Positions 1 through 9,100 of a stretch of 64,000 bases of DNA are shown piece by piece; position 1 is the first letter of the stretch; the number at the start of each line of letters is the position of its first letter. Source of the stretch: CAWDCV01 sp963728125 (GTDB lineage: Bacteria > Actinomycetota > Actinomycetes > CAWDCV01). The notes beneath the pieces were generated by a model. That model saw nothing but the letters and a program-made list of their open reading frames with translations, did no database searches and was not told where the DNA came from. The stretch is from positions 186,001 through 250,000 of the forward strand of contig CAVSIZ010000013.1 of assembly GCA_963728125.1 (NCBI GenBank), given 5' to 3'. Made by a program: the position numbers and the translations under genes.

Positions 1-903
1 ATCGTGAGACACCGCCGTCAATGCATTGACGCACGCCCGCACCGCAGGAACGCGAAGCAGATCCGGAGTGGTCACCGCCGACACCTCGCGGATGCTCGAC
101 GGCGTCACCGGACGCGTCGCAATGCCGGGATGGTGCACCGTCCGCAGAATCATGTCTGAGATCAGCGCCACCCCGAGCCCGGACGCGATCAACCCTTGCA
201 CCGCCACGTAGTCGTCCGTCGCATACGCGACCGAGGGCGTGAAGCCGACCGACTCACACGCCGCTAGCAGGTGACCACGGCAGCGCGGGCACCCCGCGAT
301 CCACGTCTCGGACGCCAACGACGCAAGCGATACCTCCGGCGATGACGCCGCCGGATGGCCTAATGGCAGGGCTACCCGGAGTGGATCCGATAGCAGGGGC
401 ACCGCCACGAGCCCCTCGAGGTCGTCCTCACCGCGGCCCAGGTCGGTGCCGGCGTACGAGAACGCAACGGCAACGTCGCACTCGCCGGCCCGCACCAACG
501 CCAAGGACTCCGGGGGCTCTGCCTCGCTGAACGACACGGAGATACCCGGATGCGACTCGCGAAGCTGCGCCAACGCGTGCGGCACCAGGCTTGCGCTCGA
601 ACTCGGGAACGCCACGAGCCGGACACGACCGGTACGGAGCCCCGCGATGGCGGCGACCTCCTCCTCTGCCGTTGCCAACGTCGTCAGAACCGTTCCCGCG
701 TGGCGCGACAGGACCGCGCCCGCCTCGGTCAGTCGGACGGATCGACCGCTGCGCACGACGAGCGGAGTGCCGACCCGTCGCTCGAGTCGACGGATCTGCT
801 GGCTGACCGCCGGCTGGCTGTATCCGAGCTCGCGCGCCGCCCCGGAGAACGAACCGGTGTCTGCGATCGCCCGCACCATGCGCAACGCCGTCGCATCCAG
901 CAT
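1..903 (-). CDS. LysR-family transcriptional regulator (3' end outside window)
   Basis: Reading leftward from ATG 903, the product opens MLDATALRMVRAIADTGSFS and continues with a typical LysR winged helix-turn-helix (SGAARELGYSQPAVSQQIRR, about residues 20-39). A periplasmic-binding-protein-like effector domain follows and is still open at base 1, so the C-terminus is missing. An in-frame ATG at 915 would add four residues but lies inside a perfect palindrome that looks like the operator, so 903 is preferred. The gene is divergent from the aminotransferase-like gene at 987, the usual LysR arrangement for controlling a neighbour. Effector and regulon cannot be read from sequence. The family assignment is firm. 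Confidence 0.9.
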   Translation of the reverse strand, partial: MLDATALRMVRAIADTGSFSGAARELGYSQPAVSQQIRRLERRVGTPLVVRSGRSVRLTEAGAVLSRHAGTVLTTLATAEEEVAAIAGLRTGRVRLVAFPSSSASLVPHALAQLRESHPGISVSFSEAEPPESLALVRAGECDVAVAFSYAGTDLGRGEDDLEGLVAVPLLSDPLRVALPLGHPAASSPEVSLASLASETWIAGCPRCRGHLLAACESVGFTPSVAYATDDYVAVQGLIASGLGVALISDMILRTVHHPGIATRPVTPSSIREVSAVTTPDLLRVPAVRACVNALTAVSHD

Positions 904-911
904 GCCTGGAA

Positions 912-930
912 CCATAACGAGAGGTTATGG
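912..930. promoter_or_regulatory. Perfect palindrome, candidate LysR operator
   Basis: CCATAAC-GAGAG-GTTATGG is a 7-bp perfect inverted repeat with a 5-bp spacer. It contains the T-N11-A pattern (ATAAC-N5-GTTAT) common in LysR-type operators. It sits between the divergent starts at 903 and 987, so it could serve autoregulation and control of the aminotransferase-like gene. Assignment is by position and symmetry only. Confidence 0.6.
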
Positions 931-986
931 GCGAGCCAAGAAGTTGGCCCTGGTGTAATGAGATACGACCGACCACCCTCAAACGT

Positions 987-2072
987 ATGGTCGGCATGCT
1001 TGCTACGCAGTCCGCCCAGCTGCCCGCGTCGGTTCGCGACCAATTTGCGGTACGTCCCGGCTATCTCAATGCCGCCAGCATGGGCGTCCCGCCGCGCAAC
1101 GCAGCCGCCGCCCTGAGCGAAGCACTCCTCGACTGGCAGCTCGGCACGGCCACGCCGCCGAGCTACGACCCCACGATCGCGCGGGCTCGCAAGCTCTACG
1201 CAGACCTCGTACATGTCCCCGTGAGCTGGGTGGCCATCGGCAGCCAGGTCTCTGTCTTCGCCGGCATGATTGCGAGCGCCCTTCCCGACGGTGCGGAGGT
1301 ACTCACCGCCCATGGTGAGTTCACCTCGATGACGTTTCCCTTCCACGCCCACGCGCACCGGGGAGTGACGGTCCGTGCCGTGCCGCTGGAGCGGATGGCC
1401 GACGAGATACGCCCCACGACGACGCTGGTCAGCGTGAGCCTGGTCCAGTCCGCCGACGGAGCAGTGGCCGACATGGATGCGATCGCCGCGGCGGCGCAAC
1501 GTTGCGGCGCGAAGACATTCGTCGACACGACGCAGTCGAACGGTTGGCTGCCGTACGACGCCTCCACGGCCGACTACACCGTTTGCGGTGGGTACAAGTG
1601 GCTGTGCAACCCCCGCGGCACCGCGTTCTTCACCGTACGGCCGGAGCTGCACGACCACCTCGTGCCGTCGAACGCAGGATGGTTCGCGGGTGACGACCCC
1701 TGGTCGTCGATCTATGTTTCCCAGCTCAGCTTGGCCGACGATGCCCGCCGGTTCGATGTCTCGCCCGCATGGCTTTCCTGGGTGGGCGCTGTCCCGGCAC
1801 TCGAGCTCCTCACCGAGGTGGGAGTCGCGGCGATTCACCGACATGACGTCGGGCTCGCCAACGACTTCCGCAGGGGACTCGGGCTTCCGGACAGCAACAG
1901 CGCGGTCGTGTCAGTTCGTCGCACGGACGCGCAGTGGCAGCTCGAGTCGGTGGGGTGCCGGGTCGCTGCACGTGCGGGAGCCGTCCGAGTGGCGTTCCAC
2001 CTGTGGAACACCGCCGATGATGTCGAGCTCGCACTGCGCGGCCTGTGGATGGGAGCCTCCGCGCGCACCTGA
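987..2072 (+). CDS. Class V aminotransferase-fold PLP enzyme
   Basis: A 361-residue protein of the class V aminotransferase / cysteine desulfurase / kynureninase fold. The internal aldimine lysine is probably Lys204 in VCGGYKWLCNPRG. The stretch TFVDTTQSNGWLPYD upstream carries the Asp and Gln expected to contact the PLP ring. Start ATG 987 (MVGMLATQSAQ) is chosen because the 20 codons upstream in this frame look non-coding and run into the palindrome at 912-930; ATG 996 is also possible. The gene is divergent from a LysR regulator, which probably controls it. The substrate cannot be assigned. It is 21 bp upstream of dinG, so the two may be cotranscribed. Confidence 0.85.
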   Translation: MVGMLATQSAQLPASVRDQFAVRPGYLNAASMGVPPRNAAAALSEALLDWQLGTATPPSYDPTIARARKLYADLVHVPVSWVAIGSQVSVFAGMIASALPDGAEVLTAHGEFTSMTFPFHAHAHRGVTVRAVPLERMADEIRPTTTLVSVSLVQSADGAVADMDAIAAAAQRCGAKTFVDTTQSNGWLPYDASTADYTVCGGYKWLCNPRGTAFFTVRPELHDHLVPSNAGWFAGDDPWSSIYVSQLSLADDARRFDVSPAWLSWVGAVPALELLTEVGVAAIHRHDVGLANDFRRGLGLPDSNSAVVSVRRTDAQWQLESVGCRVAARAGAVRVAFHLWNTADDVELALRGLWMGASART

Positions 2073-2093
2073 TCAGCGGATAGCGTCCTCCGG

Positions 2094-4022
2094 GTGAGCG
2101 ACCTGCACGAGCTGCTGGCTGCGGCGGTGGCTGCAGTGGGAGGCCACGAGCGCCCGGGACAGGTCGCGATGGCCCAGGCCGTCCAGCACACGTTCGACAG
2201 CGAGGACGACCAGCACCTGCTGGTCCAGGCAGGAACGGGAACGGGCAAGTCGCTCGCCTACCTCGTTCCGGCACTGGCCCGAAGGAAGCCGGTCGTGGTC
2301 GCTACGGCGACGCTGGCACTGCAAGCCCAGATCGTCGGTCGGGATCTGCCGCGCACCGTGGAGGCGCTCGAACCGCTCCTCGGTCGGTCCCCGACGTACG
2401 CGATTTTGAAGGGGCGGAGCAACTACGCGTGCCTGCACCGCGTCAACGAGGGCGTTCCCGACGAGCAGGGCGAGCTCGTGCAGGTGACTCCGACATCCGG
2501 ACTCGGCCGCGAGGTGCGGCGACTGCACACGTGGGTACGCAAGACGGAAACCGGTGACCGGGACGATCTCGACTTCGCCGCCAGCGACCGCGCCTGGGCG
2601 CAGGTGTCGGTGTCGGCTCGCGAGTGCCTGGGTGCGAGCCGCTGCCGCTACGGGCAAGAGTGCTTCGCCGAGCAGGCGCGTGATGCTGCACGAGGCTCAG
2701 ACGTGGTCGTCACCAACCACGCCCTGCTTGCCATCGATGCCCTCGAGAGCCGACACATCCTGCCCGAGCACGACGCGGTGGTCATCGACGAAGCGCACGA
2801 GCTGGTGGCTCGCGTCACCGGTGTGGCCACCGACGATCTCACCGCCTACGCCGTGGAGAAGGCTGCCCGCCGCTGCCGCCCGCACGTCGACGACGAGGCT
2901 GCCGACGCTCTCCTGGATGCCGGAGAGCACCTGCGCGAGACATTGGACGCCGCATCGCCAGGCCGCATCGACTCCTGGCCCCCTGAGGTGGCAGCCGCGG
3001 TACGAGCAGTCAGAGACGCCGCGCACCGCGTGACCACAGCCTTCGCCGGCGAGCGCGAGCGTGGGGACGGCGACGACGAGGCGGTTCGTCGGCAGGCACG
3101 CGTCGACGTCGAGTCGGTGCTCGATGTCGCCGAGCGCCTGCTGTCCGGTGACGAGCACGACGTAGCGTGGATCGAGGAACGCGAGCGATTCGGCAACCGG
3201 CTCGTCGTCGCCCCGCTCAGCGTGGCTGGGCTCCTGCGTACCACCGTGTTCTCGGAGCGGTCGGTCGTGTTGACGTCCGCGACGCTGAAGCTCGGTGGAT
3301 CATTCGACGCTTTGGCCGGATCCATGGGACTCACCGGCAACGACGCGCCGAGCTGGACCGGGATCGACGTCGGGAGCCCGTTCTCCTACGACACGCAGGG
3401 CATCCTCTACGTCGCGCGTCACCTCCCGACTCCCGGACGGAATGGCATCGGGACGGCCACGCTCGACGAGCTCACCGACTTGGTCGCTGCTGCGGGTGGT
3501 CGCACGCTCGGGCTCTTCTCGTCACGGCGGGCCGCGGAGAAGGCGGCGGCAGATATACGAGAGAGACTCGACCTGCCCGTGCTCTGCCAGGGCGAGGATG
3601 CGATGGGGGAGCTGGTCCGGCGTTTCGCGGCCGAGCCGCGCTCGAGCTTGTTCGGGACGCTCGGACTGTGGCAGGGCGTCGACGTGCCGGGGCCTTCGCT
3701 CCAACTCGTCGTCATCGACCGGATCCCGTTCCCGCGACCCGACGATCCGCTGATGTCGGCGCGGCAACGGGCCGTGGACGAGGCAGGCGGGAATGGGTTC
3801 ATGGCGGTGGCCGCCTCGCATGCGGCACTGCTGCTCGCGCAAGGCTCGGGGCGGCTCATCCGCACGTTGTCCGACCGAGGGGTGGTTGCGGTCCTGGATC
3901 CGCGGTTGGCGACCGCGCGTTACGGCCAGTTCCTGCGCGCGTCACTGCCGCCGTACTGGTACACGACCGACGCTGCCCAGGTGCGCAAGTCCCTCGTCGC
4001 GATCGACGTCACCGAGGACTGA
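2094..4022 (+). CDS. dinG: DinG-like ATP-dependent DNA helicase (XPD/Rad3 type)
   Basis: A 642-residue superfamily 2 helicase with Walker A at residues 46-53 (AGTGTGKS) and a DEAH box at 232-235 (VVIDEAHELV). Between them lie four cysteines (113, 178, 184, 190; the last three in ECLGASRCRYGQEC) spaced as in the XPD/DinG iron-sulfur cluster. The C-terminal helicase domain includes SVVLTSATLK, LGLWQGVDVPG and QGSGRLIRT. DinG enzymes unwind 5'-tailed DNA, R-loops and other structures during replication and repair. GTG 2094 is the start. The gene ends 12 bp from the convergent lexA stop. I saw no SOS box directly upstream. Confidence 0.92.
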   Translation: MSDLHELLAAAVAAVGGHERPGQVAMAQAVQHTFDSEDDQHLLVQAGTGTGKSLAYLVPALARRKPVVVATATLALQAQIVGRDLPRTVEALEPLLGRSPTYAILKGRSNYACLHRVNEGVPDEQGELVQVTPTSGLGREVRRLHTWVRKTETGDRDDLDFAASDRAWAQVSVSARECLGASRCRYGQECFAEQARDAARGSDVVVTNHALLAIDALESRHILPEHDAVVIDEAHELVARVTGVATDDLTAYAVEKAARRCRPHVDDEAADALLDAGEHLRETLDAASPGRIDSWPPEVAAAVRAVRDAAHRVTTAFAGERERGDGDDEAVRRQARVDVESVLDVAERLLSGDEHDVAWIEERERFGNRLVVAPLSVAGLLRTTVFSERSVVLTSATLKLGGSFDALAGSMGLTGNDAPSWTGIDVGSPFSYDTQGILYVARHLPTPGRNGIGTATLDELTDLVAAAGGRTLGLFSSRRAAEKAAADIRERLDLPVLCQGEDAMGELVRRFAAEPRSSLFGTLGLWQGVDVPGPSLQLVVIDRIPFPRPDDPLMSARQRAVDEAGGNGFMAVAASHAALLLAQGSGRLIRTLSDRGVVAVLDPRLATARYGQFLRASLPPYWYTTDAAQVRKSLVAIDVTED

Positions 4023-4034
4023 CCGCCAGGACCG

Positions 4035-4820
4035 TCAGACCCGGCGCAACACGGCCACGACCCGGCCGAGAACGGTGGCTTCGTCGCCGGGGATTGGTTC
4101 GTACGCGGGATTGTGCGGCATCAGCCAGACATGACCCTCGCGACGCTTGTATGTCTTGACCGTCGCCTCGCCGTCGATGAGGGCCGCCACGATGTCGCCG
4201 TTGTCCGCGACTGGCTGTTGCCGGATGACGACCCAGTCGCCATCGCAGATGGCGGCGTCGACCATCGAGTCGCCAGCGACACGCAAGAGGAACAGCGCAC
4301 CATCACCCACCAGCGCGTGGGGGAGCGGGAAGACCTCCTCGATCGCCTCTTCGGCCAGGATCGGACCGCCGGCGGCGATGCGGCCAACCAGCGGAACGAA
4401 GGTGGGCGTCGGGCGGGCGTCACCGCTTCCGGTCTCGAGATCGTGCCGGGTCGACGCTGCTTCTTCGGGTGAGCGAACATCGACGGCGCGGGGCCGATTG
4501 GGGTCGCGACGCAGGAACCCCTTGCGCTCCAGGGCTGTCAACTGGTGAGCCACGCTGCTCGTGCTGGTCAAGCCGACGGCTTCGCCGATTTCGCGCATGG
4601 ACGGGGGATAGCCGCGACGGTCGACCGACGCTCGGATGACGTCGAGGACCTTGCGCTGCCGTGGGGTGAGGCCGGATGCGTCAGGTGGACCGTCGGGGAA
4701 GTCCTTGACGTTGTCGAGCGGCGGTGCCGTCTCGGCATGCGCGGCCGCAGCCGTGCCGGATGACTGGTCCTGCATCCGGCTGCCGCGGGGTCGGCCGCCC
4801 CCGCGCGAGCTCGCCGCCAT
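4035..4820 (-). CDS. lexA: LexA SOS repressor
   Basis: A 261-residue LexA. The N-terminal winged helix (about 51-115) begins LTPRQRKVLDVIRASVDRRG and contains the recognition region REIGEAVGLTSTSSVAHQL. The self-cleavage site is Ala150-Gly151 (VGRIAAGGPI) and the catalytic dyad is Ser185 (AGDSMVD) and Lys222 (GEATVKTYKR). About 50 residues precede the DNA-binding domain, as in other actinobacterial LexA proteins. ATG 4820 has an AAGGGGG ribosome-binding site. LexA represses DNA-damage genes and is cleaved with RecA help. Three SOS boxes lie between it and the divergent LysM gene, consistent with autoregulation. Confidence 0.97.
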   Translation of the reverse strand: MAASSRGGGRPRGSRMQDQSSGTAAAAHAETAPPLDNVKDFPDGPPDASGLTPRQRKVLDVIRASVDRRGYPPSMREIGEAVGLTSTSSVAHQLTALERKGFLRRDPNRPRAVDVRSPEEAASTRHDLETGSGDARPTPTFVPLVGRIAAGGPILAEEAIEEVFPLPHALVGDGALFLLRVAGDSMVDAAICDGDWVVIRQQPVADNGDIVAALIDGEATVKTYKRREGHVWLMPHNPAYEPIPGDEATVLGRVVAVLRRV

Positions 4821-4877
4821 GGTGCCCCCTTCGACCCGATGATCTTTCTCGGAAGGTAGCCCTCCTTGCGCCCTTCT

Positions 4878-4893
4878 TCAAACACCTGTTCGA
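4878..4893. promoter_or_regulatory. SOS box (lexA-proximal)
   Basis: TCAAAC-ACCT-GTTCGA differs at one base from the actinobacterial/Gram-positive LexA site TCGAAC-N4-GTTCGA. It lies 58 bp upstream of the lexA start, which suits autorepression. Confidence 0.75.
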
Positions 4894-4930
4894 GCAAGTC
4901 TCGAAATTGTCGGCGGTTGGGTGTACAACT

Positions 4931-4962
4931 TCGTACGCGTGTTCGATCGAACGCATGTTCGG
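4931..4962. promoter_or_regulatory. Two abutting SOS boxes
   Basis: Two 16-bp sites sit end to end: TCGTAC-GCGT-GTTCGA (4931-4946) and TCGAAC-GCAT-GTTCGG (4947-4962). Each differs at one base from TCGAAC-N4-GTTCGA. They lie about 50-80 bp upstream of the LysM gene start at 5012 and should place that gene under LexA control. Confidence 0.85.
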
Positions 4963-5011
4963 CGTTGGGTTGAGTACCGGGACGGGTAGGGCATAGGCGA
5001 GGAGGCCACTG

Positions 5012-5359
5012 ATGACCACCGATGCTGCGATACGGGCTCGGGTTGCGCGACGCAATGCTCGGCGGGGGCTTCGTCTGACCACGCGTGGCCGGGTCGTGCT
5101 CGTGGTGCTGCTCGCTCTGCTTGCTGCGCTGGTGGCCGTCGGCATCGACGCGGCACGGAGCGCCGCAGCCACCGATGACGCCGCGACAGGCACGTATGCG
5201 ACGGTGATCGTGCAGCCCGGCGACACGCTGTGGGGGATGGCCCGCGAGCTGTCCCCAGGCGACGATCCGCGCGAGATCGTGCAGCGTTTGCTTGACCTCA
5301 ACGGCCTGACCAGCCCGATCATCGTCCCGGGTCAGGAGCTCGCAGTTCCCAACTTTTAG
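5012..5359 (+). CDS. SOS-controlled membrane LysM protein (cell division suppressor type)
   Basis: A 115-residue protein with a basic N-terminus, one membrane span (about 27-46, VVLVVLLALLAALVAVGI) and a C-terminal LysM domain (about 62-113; YATVIVQPGDTLWGMAREL to VPGQELAVPNF). This architecture and its position divergent from lexA match the actinobacterial SOS proteins Rv2719c/ChiZ and DivS and the functionally similar Bacillus YneA, which delay septation after DNA damage. GGAGG at 5001-5005 precedes ATG 5012. Tandem SOS boxes upstream indicate LexA repression. The division-inhibitor role is inferred from family and context; no hydrolase domain is visible. Confidence 0.85.
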   Translation: MTTDAAIRARVARRNARRGLRLTTRGRVVLVVLLALLAALVAVGIDAARSAAATDDAATGTYATVIVQPGDTLWGMARELSPGDDPREIVQRLLDLNGLTSPIIVPGQELAVPNF

Positions 5360-5451
5360 CCGGGTCAAGAGGCCCATCTCGAGTCGTCGAAATGTGCATG
5401 TCTCAACGGCGTGTCGAGGGTTGCAGTTGTCGGTCCTGCGACGTACGGTGG

Positions 5452-5500
5452 CACCACATCTAGTAGTTACAGAGATGTGATTTGTCCACAGGTAGTGGTT
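5452..5500. promoter_or_regulatory. Putative NrdR-box pair upstream of nrdRJ
   Basis: Two related 16-mers, ACCACATCTAGTAGTT (5453-5468) and TCCACAGGTAGTGGTT (5485-5500), match at 12 of 16 positions and are offset by 32 bp, about three helical turns. Paired NrdR boxes at whole-turn spacing are typical upstream of ribonucleotide reductase genes. The second site overlaps TTGTCCACA (5482-5490), identical to the high-GC DnaA box, with a near copy TGGTCCACA at 5514-5522. Which protein uses the overlap is unknown. Confidence 0.55.
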
Positions 5501-5573
5501 AATGATCCCGAGCTGGTCCACAGGATCTCCACAACCTGATCCACCGACCGGATGACACTGAGGGGGGTTGGCC

Positions 5574-6086
5574 GTGCACTGCCCGTTCTGCCGCCACCCG
5601 GACAGTCGGGTCGTGGACAGTCGAATCGTCGACGAGGGCGCGGCCATTCGCCGCCGGCGCTCATGTCCTGAGTGCGGACGGCGGTTCACCACAGCGGAGA
5701 CGGCGGCGCTCAACGTCCTCAAGCGGACCGGCGTCACCGAGCCTTTCAGCCGGACCAAGATCGTGGCGGGCCTGCGCAAGGCGTGCCAGGGGCGACCAGT
5801 GACCGAGGCCCAGCTCGCGCTGCTAGCCCAGCAGGTCGAAGAGACCGTCCGCGCGACCGGACTCGCCGAGATCCCCTCCGATGAGGTGGGGCTCGCGATC
5901 CTGCCGCCGCTGCGCCAGCTCGACGAGGTCGCGTACCTACGATTCGCGTCGGTCTACCGCGGGTTCGAGTCCATGGCCGACTTCGAAACAGAGATCGCGA
6001 TCCTGCGAGCCGAGCGTGACGCGGAAGGCCTCGAGAGCACGTCGGGGATTACAGGCACCACAGCAAGCACTGACATCACCAGATGA
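5574..6086 (+). CDS. nrdR: Transcriptional repressor NrdR
   Basis: NrdR senses ATP/dATP and represses ribonucleotide reductase genes. The N-terminal zinc ribbon has two Cys pairs (MHCPFCRHPDSR and SCPECGRRFTT), followed by an ATP-cone (about 45-140) starting VLKRTGVTEPFSRTKIVAGL. GTG 5574 gives the canonical MHCPFC start and has a GGGGGG ribosome-binding run at 5562-5567; an in-frame TTG at 5568 would add two residues. The product is 170 residues. nrdJ follows 71 bp downstream, the standard actinobacterial nrdRJ pair. Confidence 0.96.
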   Translation: MHCPFCRHPDSRVVDSRIVDEGAAIRRRRSCPECGRRFTTAETAALNVLKRTGVTEPFSRTKIVAGLRKACQGRPVTEAQLALLAQQVEETVRATGLAEIPSDEVGLAILPPLRQLDEVAYLRFASVYRGFESMADFETEIAILRAERDAEGLESTSGITGTTASTDITR

Positions 6087-6157
6087 AACGACGTCCGGGC
6101 GCTGGCGCGTGGCGCCGGCGTGCAACCACCTCACGGGGAGTAGAGGGAGACAGCGGG

Positions 6158-9100
6158 ATGACCGAAACGGTGGGCGGATCGACGCAGAGCCAGGACTCTG
6201 GGCGCTCGCGCGGCCTCACGATCGAGCGGATCTCCACCACGCCCGGGGTTCACCCGTACGACGAGGTGACGTGGGAGCGTCGCGACGTCGTGCAGTCGAA
6301 CTGGAAGACCGGCGAGACGATCTTCGAGCAGAAGGGCGTGGAGTTCCCCGACTTCTGGTCGGTCAATGCCTCGACCATCGTCACCACGAAGTACTTCCGC
6401 GGCGCCGTGGGTACGCCAGTTCGGGAGTGGAGCTTGAAGCAGCTCATCGATCGGGTGGTGCTGACCTACACCAAAGCCGGTAAGGATCACGGCTATTTCG
6501 CCACCGACGAGGACGCCGAGATCTTCGAGCACGAGCTCACGTGGGCGCTGCTGCACCAGGTCTTCGCCTACAACTCCCCGGTGTGGTTCAACGTCGGAAC
6601 GTCATCGCCTCAGCAAGTTTCGGCATGTCAGCCGTATGACGCGCTGGTGTCAACGCCGGCCGGTCTCATTCCGATTGGGCAGCTCGTAGATGACGATGCT
6701 GTCGGGACGAAGGTGTACGACGCGCACGGCTTAACGCGCATTGTCGCGACCAAGTTCAACGGTACGAAGGATGTCCTGCGCTTGCGGACCAAGGCGGGCT
6801 ACACCCTTGATGTGACGGCTGATCATTTGGTGTGGAGGGTCTCAGGCCAGGGGACAGGATCGTTCATCCCCGCTGGCGAGCTGCGGGCGAACGATCAGTT
6901 GCAATGGCATCGTCGCGACGCCCATGGTGAAAACAGCATCGATCCTCGTGACATTCGTGAAGCTGCCCTTGCTGGGTGGATGCAGTCGGATGGCTTCGTC
7001 GGCCAGTATTCGACCGGCACAAATCGGTCGCTCACGCTCGAGGCTATGACCGTTACTCCGGCCGAGCTGGCGTGGGTTACGTCGGCTCTTGACGCGGTCT
7101 TTCCCGGCGCGCACCGACACGAACGGTTAGTCGTTACCCAGAACAAGAAGCTGGACTGCAGGCGCACACGTCTCTACGGACAGCACCTGGAGCCCTTCAT
7201 CGAGCGCTGGGGTCTGCGCGCCCGTGGTGTGGACATGGAGGTCCCTTCCCACTTGTTCACAGCGCCGCTTCCCGTTGTTACGGCCTACCTGCAGAGCATC
7301 TTCCAAGCGGAAGGCTTCGTCTCGGCTCGCGCGGCGTCCACGGTCGTGGAAGTGGACATGATCTCCGAGAAACTCATCCGCGGTATGCAGTCATTGTTGC
7401 TGCGCTATGGAATCTTCTCCCGGGTCGGCTACAAGAAGGACGTCCGTGCCGATCGCAAAGGCTGCTGGTCGCTACGCATCAATAGCGAAGGCGATCGCGA
7501 CATCTTTCAAGCGGAGATTGGATTTATCGACCCCGAGAAGGCCGAGAAGCTGGCTCGTAGCTTCGACAAGCCTGGCCTTCCGTCACGGCCGGTGAAGGTG
7601 CTCGAGATAGCAAGCGTGGACCACCTAGGCCCGTTGCCGGTGTATGACATACAGACGGAGTCGGGTGAGTACCTGTCTGGCAACCTTCGCGTGCACAACT
7701 GCTTCATCTTGTCGGTCGACGACACGATGGACTCGATCCTGAACTGGTACCGCGAGGAAGGCCTGATCTTTAAGGGTGGCTCGGGAGCAGGTCTCAACTT
7801 GTCCCGCATCCGCTCGTCCAAGGAATTGCTCTCGTCCGGGGGAACCGCCTCCGGCCCGGTGTCTTTCATGCGTGGGGCCGATGCGTCTGCGGGGACCATC
7901 AAGTCGGGTGGCGCCACGCGAAGAGCGGCCAAGATGGTCGTGCTCGACATCGATCACCCCGATATCGGGGAGTTCGTCGAGACGAAGGCGCGCGAAGAGA
8001 ACAAGATCCGTGCCCTTCGCGACGCCGGCTTCGACATGGACCTCGGCGGCGCCGACATCACCTCGGTTCAGTATCAAAACGCCAACAACTCCGTGCGGGT
8101 CACCGATGAGTTCATGCGTGCGGTTGAGAACGGCGGTTCCTTCGGCTTGAAGGCGCGTCAGAGCGGAGACGTGCTCGAGACGATCGATGCTCGCGACCTC
8201 TGGGCGAAGATCGCCACCGCCGCCTGGGAGTGCGCCGATCCCGGCGTTCAGTACGACGACACCATCAACGATTGGCACACCAACCCGGAGACCGGTCGAA
8301 TCACCGCGTCTAATCCCTGCTCAGAATATATGTCGTTAGACAATTCATCCTGCAATTTGGCCTCGATAAATCTCTTGAAGTTCCTGCGGGACGACAACAC
8401 CTTCGACAGCGAGCGGTTCCAGAAAGTCGTCGAGCTGGTCTTCACGTCGATGGACATCTCCATCTGCTTCGCCGACTTCCCCACACCGGCCATTACGGAG
8501 ACGACGCGGGCCTACCGGCAGTTGGGGATCGGCTACGCCAACCTCGGTGCTCTCCTCATGGCAACCGGTCTCGCGTACGACAGTGAGGGCGGCCGGGCGC
8601 TATCGGCAGCAATCACCTCGCTCATGACCGGCGCCGCCTACAAGCGGTCTGCCGAGCTCGCCGGCATCGTCGGTCCCTACGACGGCTTCGGCCGCAACGC
8701 TGCGGCGCACCAGCGCGTCATGCGCAAGCACGCCGCAGCGAACGACTCGGTGCGCACGGTCACCGACGTCGACAAGCAGGTGCATGGTGCCGCGACGCAA
8801 GCATGGGGTGCGTGCCTGAGCATCGGGGACCAGAACGGTTGGCGCAACGCGCAGGCGTCGCTGCTCGCGCCCACCGGCACGATCGGCTTCATGATGGACT
8901 GCGATACGACCGGGGTGGAGCCGGACTTCTCGCTGGTGAAGTTCAAGAAGCTTGTCGGTGGCGGGTCCATGCAGATCGTCAACCAGACGATCCCACGCGC
9001 GCTACGCAAGCTCGGGTACGCCGGCGAGACCATCGAGGCCATCGTCGAGCACATCGCGGCGCACGGGCACGTCATCGATGCCCCCGGGCTAAGGCCGGAG

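Noticed and set aside
428..1844. Long minus-strand ORFs antisense to the LysR and aminotransferase genes
   Set aside because: They are shadows of the opposite strand; composition is rich in Arg, Gly, Ala and no family pattern appears.
5482..5522. A replication-origin-like cluster of DnaA boxes
   Set aside because: Only one exact and one near box are present, with no AT-rich unwinding region or dnaA gene; reported instead as an overlap with NrdR-like sites.
6083..6157. An N-terminal extension of NrdJ from base 6083
   Set aside because: The extra 25 codons (MKRRPGAGAWRRRATTSRGV) are unlike family members, and a better ribosome-binding site precedes ATG 6158.
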